DNA of 64,000 nt from Acidobacteriota bacterium (lineage in GTDB: Bacteria; Acidobacteriota; UBA6911): positions 28,926 through 92,925 of the forward strand of contig JAAYAM010000214.1 in assembly GCA_012719355.1 (NCBI GenBank), in the 5' to 3' direction. The notes under the pieces are model-generated. The model had not been told where the DNA came from. It did no database searches and worked only from the letters and a program-made list of their open reading frames with translations. Of this stretch, positions 55,810 to 62,658 are shown piece by piece. Made by a program: the position numbers and the translations under genes. Within the stretch, counting starts at the first letter, position 1. Each line of letters begins with the position of its first letter.

Positions 55810-56394
55810 TCAGCGGTGGCAGGCATAGCAGTGTTCCGGCCCCTTTACTATTGTGGAGCCGGCTTGCAGTGCGTATTCGGGATCCCTGTGGCATCCCAGG
55901 CAGTTGCTCATCCGCATGGACATATTCTGGTATACGACATCCATTGTCTGTACTTCACCATGACAAGTCTGACAGAGGATCCCCGCATTCACATGCGGTC
56001 TGTGATCGAAATAAGCATGGTCGGGAAGTGAATGGATCCTCTCCCACTGCAGGGGCTCGCCCGACTCGTAGAGAGCCGCCAGTTTCCTGATCTCCGGGCT
56101 GTCGGTCCTGGTCACGCTATGGCAATTCATGCACTTCTCTACCGCCGGAATGCCGGCATAGCGAGATCCTGCAGCACCTGAATGGCAGTACTGGCACGGT
56201 ATCCTGAGGGTGCCGGGATGAAGTGCGTGCGAGTATGGGATCGGCTGAACCGGCTCATATCCGCGAACGAAACGATCGGGCTGCGTATACCAGCCTACAC
56301 CGAGCACGGTCGCCAGAACGGCAACGAGTCCAACGGGCAGAATGAATTTCGAATACTGGAGGAAATTCCGGCTCACTTCCCATTTGAATCGCAT
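55810..56394 (-). CDS. actA: Pentahaem cytochrome c ActA
   Basis: 194 residues with one N-terminal membrane helix (FILPVGLVAVLATVLGVGW) and exactly five CxxCH sites (CQYCH, CMNCH, CQTCH, CLGCH, CYACH), the count expected for ActA of alternative complex III. It is the first gene of the respiratory operon. The ribosome binding site is weak (GGGA about 8 bases upstream). A possible promoter lies about 75-100 bases upstream. Confidence 0.92.
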   Translation of the reverse strand: MRFKWEVSRNFLQYSKFILPVGLVAVLATVLGVGWYTQPDRFVRGYEPVQPIPYSHALHPGTLRIPCQYCHSGAAGSRYAGIPAVEKCMNCHSVTRTDSPEIRKLAALYESGEPLQWERIHSLPDHAYFDHRPHVNAGILCQTCHGEVQTMDVVYQNMSMRMSNCLGCHRDPEYALQAGSTIVKGPEHCYACHR

Positions 56395-56466
56395 CTGTGC
56401 AGTTCCCGAACGAAGGTTTGTACCTTCTGTCGACCTGTTAAATTTCCTTTTCCGTTTCTGGGCCTA

Positions 56467-56495
56467 ATCTTTAAACACGAAATAGGGCAAGTCAA
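56467..56495 (-). promoter_or_regulatory. Possible promoter of the respiratory operon
   Basis: On the minus strand TTGACT (56495-56490) is followed after 16-17 bases by a TAAAGAT element (56473-56467). The -10 box is weak. No other box pair in the 250-bp divergent region looked better. Confidence 0.35.
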
Positions 56496-56644
56496 GTGAC
56501 CCCCCGGCATAGGAATCAGAAGTGCGGGACAGGATTTGCCCACAGGCGCGCAATGGAGTATTGTCGGAAAACAATGCTTCCCGGTCAGGGCTTTACCGCT
56601 GAACCGGCAGCTGTTATTCTGAGTCATCCGGAGGTCAAGATTAT

Positions 56645-57691
56645 ATGTCCCGCCAGGATGGAAATGACCGGGTGCCTTCGCGGTATTCGCGCCAGGTGCT
56701 CTTTGCAGGAATCGGAAAAGAAGGCCAGGAACGGATCATAGCCGCCCGGGTCGCTCTTGTCGGCTGCGGAGCCTTGGGTGCGGTGCAGGCGTCGCTCCTG
56801 GTACGTGCGGGCGTCGGCACCTTACGGATTATCGACCGCGACTTTGTTGAGGAAAGCAATCTTCAAAGGCAGATCCTTTTTGACGAGGAAGACGTCAAGG
56901 GTATTCTGCCGAAGGCGATAGCCGCCGAAAAGAAGCTCCGAGCGGTCAACTCGCTGGTGAAGGTCGAAGGCCTTGTCGAAGATGTCAACGCCACATCGAT
57001 AGGCAGGCTGCTGGACGGTTTCGATTTGATCATAGACGCCACCGACAATTTCGACGCCCGCTTTCTGGTCAACGACTATTCGATCAAGGCCGGAATCCCG
57101 TGGGTCTACGGCGCCTGCGTCGGCTCGTATGGCCTGACGTTCCCGATCCTTCCGGGAGAAGGGGCATGCCTGCGATGCGTGTTCGAAAATGCCCCTCCTC
57201 CGGGAGCGTCTCCTTCATGTGACACGGCGGGAGTTATCGGACCTATAGTATCGACGATCGCATCGCTGCAGGTAGCGGAGGCCCTGAAGATCCTTTCCGA
57301 TAGGCGCGACAGGGTAAACCGCAGGATAACCATGATAGACCTTTGGGAAAACCGGCACGATACAGTCGATCTTCCGCGGCCTGATCCCGAATGCCCCTGC
57401 TGCGGAAAGCGCGAGTTCCATTATCTGGACGGCTCGATGGGAGCGGACGCGACAACGCTCTGCGGCAGGAATTCGGTGCAAATACGGAGAAGAGAGGGAG
57501 CAGCCATCGATCTTGAAGACCTTGCGAGGAGGTTGGAGCCGATCGGCCGCATGGAAAAGAACCGGTTCCTCCTCAGAGCATCGATTGACGGCTATCAGCT
57601 CACTGTTTTCGCAGACGGGCGCGCAATCGTGAACGGCACTTACGATATTGCAGTCGCAAAATCGCTGTATTCGCGATATATAGGTAATTAG
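56645..57691 (+). CDS. ThiF/MoeB-like E1 adenylyltransferase
   Basis: 348 residues. The adenylation domain has RYSRQVLFAGIGKEGQERI, VALVGCGALGAVQASLLVRAGVG, RDFVEESNLQRQILF and ATDNFDARFLVNDY. Zinc cysteines are CLRC and CPCC. A C-terminal domain of about 85 residues (LCGRNSVQIRRREGAAIDLEDLARRL) is not part of the minimal enzyme. ThiF and MoeB activate the C-terminus of ThiS or MoaD for sulfur transfer; neither carrier is encoded here. The cysteine desulfurase-like gene starts 6 bases after the stop, which supports a sulfur-transfer role. GGAGG lies 10 bases before the start. Confidence 0.88.
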   Translation: MSRQDGNDRVPSRYSRQVLFAGIGKEGQERIIAARVALVGCGALGAVQASLLVRAGVGTLRIIDRDFVEESNLQRQILFDEEDVKGILPKAIAAEKKLRAVNSLVKVEGLVEDVNATSIGRLLDGFDLIIDATDNFDARFLVNDYSIKAGIPWVYGACVGSYGLTFPILPGEGACLRCVFENAPPPGASPSCDTAGVIGPIVSTIASLQVAEALKILSDRRDRVNRRITMIDLWENRHDTVDLPRPDPECPCCGKREFHYLDGSMGADATTLCGRNSVQIRRREGAAIDLEDLARRLEPIGRMEKNRFLLRASIDGYQLTVFADGRAIVNGTYDIAVAKSLYSRYIGN

Positions 57692-57697
57692 TAACAC

Positions 57698-58858
57698 ATG
57701 ATTTATCTCGACAATGCCGCAACTTCGTTTCCCAAGCCCGACCAGGTGTTCCGAGGCATGGATGCATTCGTCCGTTCAACGGCCGCCAATCCGGGACGCA
57801 GCGGACACCGCCGTGCGGTCGAATCCGAAGCCATGATCAATGAGACGAGAATCCTTCTCGCCCGTCTCTTTGGATTCCGTTTTCCTGAACGGATCGCTTT
57901 CACCCTGAATGCGACCGATGCGCTCAACATGGCCATCAAAGGGACCGTGCGTCCGGGGGATCACGTAATTACGTCAGTGCTCGAGCACAATTCGATTTCA
58001 CGCCCGCTGAACCAGCTCGAAAAAGACGGGGTAATTACCCTGACCCGAGTGCCGGCAGACCAGGAACATCGGATCGATCCGGACGAAATCAGGAGGGCAT
58101 TCACTCCGTCGACGAGGCTCGTCGCCCTTACTCATGCATCGAACGTGACCGGAACAATTCAGCCGATCGAAGTGATCGGCCCGCTGGTCAGGGAAAGAGA
58201 TGCCTTGCTGCTTGTCGATGCATCGCAAAGCGCCGGTGCGGTGCCGATAGAGTTCGAAAGAGACTGTCTCGACCTGCTGGCATTCACAGGACACAAATCG
58301 CTCCTCGGGCCGACCGGCACGGGCGGCCTGGTCGTAGGGGAACGGGTAGATGTCTCTCCCTGGCGTGAAGGAGGGACCGGCGGTGATTCGTCTTCTCCGG
58401 TTCAACCTTCTGAGTTTCCGCACCGGCTCGAAGGAGGAACCCCGAACGTATTTGGAATCGCAGGTTTGCGCGAGGGGGTACGTCTCCTGCTGCAGCACGG
58501 GGTCGAGAATGTGCTGAAACATGAAAGAGCACTGATGCGGGAGTTCTACCTTGCCCTGAAGGATCCTTCCGTCTTCTCGTGGTACGGCGCCGACAGGGTT
58601 ATCTCGGAACGGGGAGGAGAGGGACGGCTCGGACTGGCCGGAATCAATCTGAGCGGATTTTCTCCGGCGGAACTTGCGGCAATCCTCGATGAGCAGTTCG
58701 ATATCGCCGTTCGTGCAGGATTACACTGTGCGCCCTATGCTCATAAGCATCTGGGAACCTTCCCGGAAGGATTCGTACGGTTCAGCGTCGGTTTCCTGAC
58801 AACTGCCGATGACGTGCGGCAGGCAGCCTCGGCCCTGGATCAAATCGCTGAAAGCTGA
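57698..58858 (+). CDS. Cysteine desulfurase-like aminotransferase class V protein
   Basis: 386 residues. The start [16 protein letters not shown], the PLP lysine in [20 protein letters not shown], and the catalytic cysteine in [12 protein letters not shown] place it in the group of SufS/CsdA-like cysteine desulfurases. It probably releases sulfur from cysteine for the adjacent ThiF/MoeB-like enzyme. The gene lies 6 bases after it and 10 bases before cysE, so one transcript is likely. Selenocysteine lyase is a possible alternative within the family. Confidence 0.88.
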   Translation: MIYLDNAATSFPKPDQVFRGMDAFVRSTAANPGRSGHRRAVESEAMINETRILLARLFGFRFPERIAFTLNATDALNMAIKGTVRPGDHVITSVLEHNSISRPLNQLEKDGVITLTRVPADQEHRIDPDEIRRAFTPSTRLVALTHASNVTGTIQPIEVIGPLVRERDALLLVDASQSAGAVPIEFERDCLDLLAFTGHKSLLGPTGTGGLVVGERVDVSPWREGGTGGDSSSPVQPSEFPHRLEGGTPNVFGIAGLREGVRLLLQHGVENVLKHERALMREFYLALKDPSVFSWYGADRVISERGGEGRLGLAGINLSGFSPAELAAILDEQFDIAVRAGLHCAPYAHKHLGTFPEGFVRFSVGFLTTADDVRQAASALDQIAES

Positions 58859-58868
58859 CGACAAGAAC

Positions 58869-59573
58869 ATGTTCAAAAGGCTGCGAGAGGACGTACAGGC
58901 CGTTTTTGACCGGGATCCGGCGGCCAGGTCCTGGATTGAAATCCTTACTTCTTATCCCGGTCTGCACGCAATCTGGTTCTATCGCATCTCCCATTGGTTC
59001 TGGATCCACCGTATGCCCTTGATCGGAAGGTTCATCTCACACATCGGAAGATGGCTCTCCGGCATAGAGATACATCCGGGAGCAACCATTGGGCCCGGCT
59101 TTTTCATAGATCACGGCATGGGGGTGGTGATTGGAGAGACGGCCGAGATAGGACCTGATGTTACGCTTTATCATGGCGTCACGCTCGGCGGCACCAGCTG
59201 GAAAAAAGGGAAGCGTCACCCGACTCTGGAGGAGGCTGTCGTGGTGGGTGCCGGCGCAAAGATCCTGGGTCCCATCACGATCGGGGCACGCACACGCGTC
59301 GGCGCCAACGCAGTCGTTGTCAGGGATGTTCCTCCCGATTCGGTGGTGGTAGGTATCCCTGGACGCGTCACCCACAGACACGGAACGAGGGTGGCGCTCG
59401 ATGAGGCCGGACACATACACCCGTACGATCTTGAACACGGAGCTCTGCCTGACATGACGGGACGAGCGCTGCGGCATCTCGCGGAACGGATCAGAAGGCT
59501 CGAGCAGAACGCAGGTCTGGCTGTCGGCACCAGCGGAGAAGAGGAAGAAGAATTCTGGTTTTATCAGATCTAA
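58869..59573 (+). CDS. cysE: Serine O-acetyltransferase
   Basis: About 234 residues; acetylates serine for cysteine synthesis. It has the N-terminal helical region ([43 protein letters not shown]) and the left-handed beta-helix of hexapeptide repeats ([43 protein letters not shown]) with the catalytic histidines. The track start at 58809 overlaps the upstream gene; the ATG at 58869 matches the family N-terminus, although no clear Shine-Dalgarno precedes it. cysK is not in the window. The location after a cysteine desulfurase ties cysteine supply to sulfur mobilisation. Confidence 0.93.
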   Translation: MFKRLREDVQAVFDRDPAARSWIEILTSYPGLHAIWFYRISHWFWIHRMPLIGRFISHIGRWLSGIEIHPGATIGPGFFIDHGMGVVIGETAEIGPDVTLYHGVTLGGTSWKKGKRHPTLEEAVVVGAGAKILGPITIGARTRVGANAVVVRDVPPDSVVVGIPGRVTHRHGTRVALDEAGHIHPYDLEHGALPDMTGRALRHLAERIRRLEQNAGLAVGTSGEEEEEFWFYQI

Positions 59574-59639
59574 TCGCTTTTGCTACTTCTGTAAACGGTG
59601 TCCGGCTCTCACAAGGAGGGATCCCGGGGCTCCGTTCGA

Positions 59640-59831
59640 CTAACGGGCGTCCTGCCGTCCTGCCTCAACTACACCGCCTCCTCTTGCCGCATAAAGAAAC
59701 ATGGTCGAAACCACCTGCATCAGGTTAAGACGAGCCCGGGGAGTCAGGCTTACTGTGAAAAGCAGGATGCAAATCACTATCGACAGCAGGACAAAAAGGG
59801 CGGTTTTCCAGCAGCCCCTCGACAAAAACAT
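59640..59831 (-). CDS. Possible small single-span membrane protein
   Basis: A 63-codon ORF starting at the ATG at 59831, with AGGG about 7 bases upstream. It has one strongly hydrophobic segment (TALFVLLSIVICILLFTVSL) flanked by basic residues and a C-terminal Gly/Arg-rich tail. It lies antiparallel between two plus-strand genes. No family recognised; it may be a chance ORF. Confidence 0.3.
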   Translation of the reverse strand: MFLSRGCWKTALFVLLSIVICILLFTVSLTPRARLNLMQVVSTMFLYAARGGGVVEAGRQDAR

Positions 59832-59870
59832 AGATTTTCCCTGGATTTGAAGAGCAAACGGCCCAATATA

Positions 59871-59906
59871 GGGTGAAAAAGGTGCCTGCCACCCTTTTTG
59901 TTTTTT
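59871..59906 (+). terminator. Terminator after cysE operon
   Basis: GGTG and CACC within an A-rich/T-rich inverted repeat (AAAAAGGTG ... CACCCTTTTT), followed by GTTTTTT on the plus strand. It lies about 300 bases past the cysE stop and just before the DAO oxidoreductase gene. Confidence 0.55.
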
Positions 59907-59939
59907 GGTATGATGCTGGGTTCTCATGGGAGCTTTTTG

Positions 59940-61049
59940 ATGGGTGGAGATCGAATCGTCATAATCGGCGCAGGCATGGCTGGAGTTGCGACGGCCTATT
60001 TTCTGACACGTAAAGGCCATGACACAGTCTCGATAATCGAGAGAGAAAAGATCGCGGGCACTCAGTCGACCGGCCGCAACGCGGCGATTCTGCGGACAAT
60101 GATCCCCAACCCGCTTCTGAATCGGCTTGCGAGAGAATCAGCGGAGTTCTACCGCAATCCTCCGGAGGGATTCTCCACCGAGCATCTGGTTGATTGCGTC
60201 GGCGTATACCTCGCTGCCAGAAAAGAGCACGCCGCAACGCTGCAGAAATGGTGCGACGACAATCCAGAGGCGGGACTGGAGCTCAGTGATGCGTCACAGA
60301 TCTACGACAAGATCCCGGTCCTGGCGCCTGGTCTGACGCTGGCAGCATACAAGCATGACGACGGAGTACTCGATGTGCATACAATCCTCCAGGGTTTCCT
60401 GCAAGGAGCGACGCAGGCCGGAGCGGAACTGTGCATCGGCCGGGAATTCACACGCCTGGAGATCAGGGATGGCCGGGTAGTCGGAGTTCAGACAGCGGAA
60501 GGTTTCATGGAGGCATCAAAAGTCGTGGTCGCAAACGGCGCCTGGGCCTCGCTGTCGGAGACTTTCAGCGGCTATTCCCTGCCGTTTAAACCCTATCGGA
60601 GACACCTGCTCGTCACCGACCCGCTGCCCCAGGTCAATCCACGCTGGCCGGTGGTATGGATCGTGGGGGAAGAATTCTATTTCCGTCCGGAAAGCGGCGG
60701 CCTGCTCATGAGCGGCTGCGATGCTGTGCCTGTGACCCCCGATCAGGGAGAAATCACAGATCCTTCACAGGTGGAACGGATCGCGGCAAAAGCGGAATTC
60801 TGGCTGCCCACGCTGGTTGATGCCCGGATCGCCCGGGCGTGGGCAGGCATGCGGACGTTCGTGCCCGACGACCTGTTTGTGATCGGTCCGGATCCCCGTG
60901 CGCAAGGTCTGTACTGGGTTGCCGGCCTCGGCGGCCACGGCATCACCTGCGCACCCGTAGTCGGCAGAATGGCGGCCGAGTGGATAGCCGAAGGGGAATG
61001 CAGACACCCCGCGGCCGAAAGCCTTGCACCGAAGCGCCTTTTAAAATAG
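59940..61049 (+). CDS. FAD-dependent oxidoreductase, DAO family
   Basis: About 369 residues. The N-terminal FAD motif is RIVIIGAGMAGVATAYFLTRKGH, with REKIAGTQSTGRNAAILR following. GRVVGVQTAEGFMEASKVVVANGAWA and the C-terminal GLYWVAGLGGHGITCAPVVGRMAAEWI are typical of the DAO superfamily (sarcosine oxidase, D-amino acid dehydrogenase, glycine oxidase relatives). The substrate cannot be fixed. I start at 59940, where GGGAG lies 7 bases upstream; the track start at 59898 lies inside the terminator. Confidence 0.87.
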   Translation: MGGDRIVIIGAGMAGVATAYFLTRKGHDTVSIIEREKIAGTQSTGRNAAILRTMIPNPLLNRLARESAEFYRNPPEGFSTEHLVDCVGVYLAARKEHAATLQKWCDDNPEAGLELSDASQIYDKIPVLAPGLTLAAYKHDDGVLDVHTILQGFLQGATQAGAELCIGREFTRLEIRDGRVVGVQTAEGFMEASKVVVANGAWASLSETFSGYSLPFKPYRRHLLVTDPLPQVNPRWPVVWIVGEEFYFRPESGGLLMSGCDAVPVTPDQGEITDPSQVERIAAKAEFWLPTLVDARIARAWAGMRTFVPDDLFVIGPDPRAQGLYWVAGLGGHGITCAPVVGRMAAEWIAEGECRHPAAESLAPKRLLK

Positions 61050-61094
61050 ACATAAGTTCACCGTAATCGTTAATACCACAGGGAGAAGACTGAC

Positions 61095-61592
61095 ATGCCT
61101 ACAACCGAGACGAATCTGAAAGAAGCCTTCTCAGGAGAAAGCCAGGCCAACCGGAAATATCTGGTATTCGCCAGGAAAGCCGAACAGGACGGGTTTCCGA
61201 ATGTGGCGCGCCTCTTCAGGACCGCGGCCGAGGCCGAAGCCATTCATGCAACCGGTCATCTGAGTGCCCTGGATATGATCGGGTCGACTGCCGAAAACCT
61301 GCAAGTCGCGATTGAAGGCGAAGTGTATGAATACACCGAGATGTACCCGCCGATGCTCGAGCAGGCCAAGGTTGAAAACCACAAGGCGAAAAAGATGTTT
61401 GGATATGCAGTGAAGGCTGAGGAAGTCCATGCCAGGCTCTACCGGATGGCGCTTGAAGCCGTGAAACAGGGAAAGGATCTGGCCGAAACCAACTTCTATC
61501 TCTGCCCCATATGCGGCCACATCGAACTGGGGACTCCGCCCGACACCTGCCCGATTTGCGGAGTCGGGAAGGCGCAGTTCGTGCAGGTGTAG
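61095..61592 (+). CDS. Rubrerythrin
   Basis: 165 residues with the classical order: a four-helix di-iron domain (LKEAFSGESQANRKYLVFARKAEQDG, FRTAAEAEAIHATGH, GEVYEYTEMYPPM, AVKAEEVHARLY) and a C-terminal rubredoxin-like domain (YLCPICGHIELGTPPDTCPICGVGKAQF). It reduces hydrogen peroxide using rubredoxin-type electrons in anaerobes and microaerophiles. GGGAGAAG lies a little upstream of the start. It is the second peroxide-type di-iron protein in the window. Confidence 0.95.
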   Translation: MPTTETNLKEAFSGESQANRKYLVFARKAEQDGFPNVARLFRTAAEAEAIHATGHLSALDMIGSTAENLQVAIEGEVYEYTEMYPPMLEQAKVENHKAKKMFGYAVKAEEVHARLYRMALEAVKQGKDLAETNFYLCPICGHIELGTPPDTCPICGVGKAQFVQV

Positions 61593-61604
61593 ACAGAGTT
61601 CAGG

Positions 61605-61650
61605 GTTCCCGGTTCACAGTTCCCGGTCCTGGTCACTGCGAACCGGGAAC
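61605..61650. repeat. Inverted repeat between rubrerythrin and the kinase gene
   Basis: GTTCCCGGTTC (61605-61615) and GAACCGGGAAC (61640-61650) are perfect 11-base inverted copies around a 24-base loop. The loop itself holds further TTCCCGGT copies. No T-run follows. A sequence of the same kind (AACCGGGAACCGGG) occurs near 30495. Confidence 0.55.
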
Positions 61651-61668
61651 AGGTCCCGGGAATCCACG

Positions 61669-62658
61669 ATGACACTTCGCTTCAAACTGATCCTTTCATT
61701 TGTCGCGATCGCGATTCTCGCGGGCGTCTTCTCTGCACCGGTAATCACTTTCATCGTCCTGGCGCTTGCGGCGGTCGTTTCATATGCTCTGCTGAACCAG
61801 GCGCTCAAACCGATCGGTTCTCTCGTAACCGCCATCAATGAAATCGCTACCGGTCCCAACCTGCGCGAGATAAAAATTGGCCGCGCCCCGCAGGAAATCG
61901 AAGTGCTGGTCGCCTCATTCAACCGGATGCAGCAGGCCATTCGTGAACGCAGGCGCCAAAACGAAGAAAAACTGATGCGGTCGGACCGGCTCGCCGTGAT
62001 AGGGCAGCTGGCAGCAGGCGTAGCTCACGAAATCAACAATCCTTTGGGAAGCATCCTGTTGTTTACGCGCCTGGTTGCGCAGCAGAGTCCCAAGGAGGGG
62101 CAGATACACGATAACCTGGTGCGGATTGAGAAGGAAACCAAGCGCTGCCACTCGATTGTTCAGAATCTGCTGGATTTCGCCCGCCAGCGTAAACCGAATG
62201 TGGAACAGGTAGATGTCAACGAACTCCTTGATGCCACGATACAGTTTTTCGAAAGGCAGTTCTTCTTCCAGAACATCGAAGTCGTGCGGCGGTTTGACTC
62301 AAAGCTGCAGCTGATCCAGGCAGATGAGCTGCAGCTGCAGCAGGTTTTCATGAATCTCATCATCAATGCCGTGGACGCGATGGACGGCAAGGGCCTTTTG
62401 ACGCTCGAGACAGAGGACAAGGTCACCAACATGGAAGTACGGGTATCGGACACCGGATGCGGAATCCAGCCGGAGAATCTCGAGCGCATCTTTGATCCTT
62501 TCTTCACCACCAAAGACGTTGGACGCGGAACGGGACTGGGCCTTTCGGTCAGCTATGGCATCGTCCAAAACCACGGTGGCGAGATCAAGGTCACCAGTAC
62601 TCCGGGCTCCGGGAGCCGGTTTACCGTTGTCCTGCCGATAGCCAGGGAGAGCGCGTGA
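61669..62658 (+). CDS. NtrB-type sensor histidine kinase
   Basis: 329 residues. Two closely spaced N-terminal hydrophobic segments (about 5-22 and 24-42) leave almost no periplasmic domain. A HAMP-like linker follows, then HisKA (LAAGVAHEINNPLGSILLF, His120) and HATPase (QVFMNLIINAVDAMDGKG, VSDTGCGIQPENLERIFDPFFTTKDVGRGTGLGLSVSYGIV). The sequence of the phosphoacceptor box is of the type that pairs with NtrC-like regulators. The stop overlaps the regulator start as TGATG. The stimulus is probably cytosolic or membrane-borne. Confidence 0.92.
   Translation: MTLRFKLILSFVAIAILAGVFSAPVITFIVLALAAVVSYALLNQALKPIGSLVTAINEIATGPNLREIKIGRAPQEIEVLVASFNRMQQAIRERRRQNEEKLMRSDRLAVIGQLAAGVAHEINNPLGSILLFTRLVAQQSPKEGQIHDNLVRIEKETKRCHSIVQNLLDFARQRKPNVEQVDVNELLDATIQFFERQFFFQNIEVVRRFDSKLQLIQADELQLQQVFMNLIINAVDAMDGKGLLTLETEDKVTNMEVRVSDTGCGIQPENLERIFDPFFTTKDVGRGTGLGLSVSYGIVQNHGGEIKVTSTPGSGSRFTVVLPIARESA

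Larger units (their letters stand above)
59574..59939. other. 366-bp region between cysE and the DAO oxidoreductase
   Basis: Holds a terminator at its right end (59871-59906) and a possible small membrane-protein ORF on the minus strand (59640-59831). The plus-strand ORF at 59598-59876 has no ribosome binding site or recognisable domain. Nothing else is seen. Confidence 0.5.

Noticed and set aside
59598-59876. 92-codon plus-strand ORF after cysE
   Set aside because: No ribosome binding site and no hydrophobic or domain pattern; runs into the terminator.
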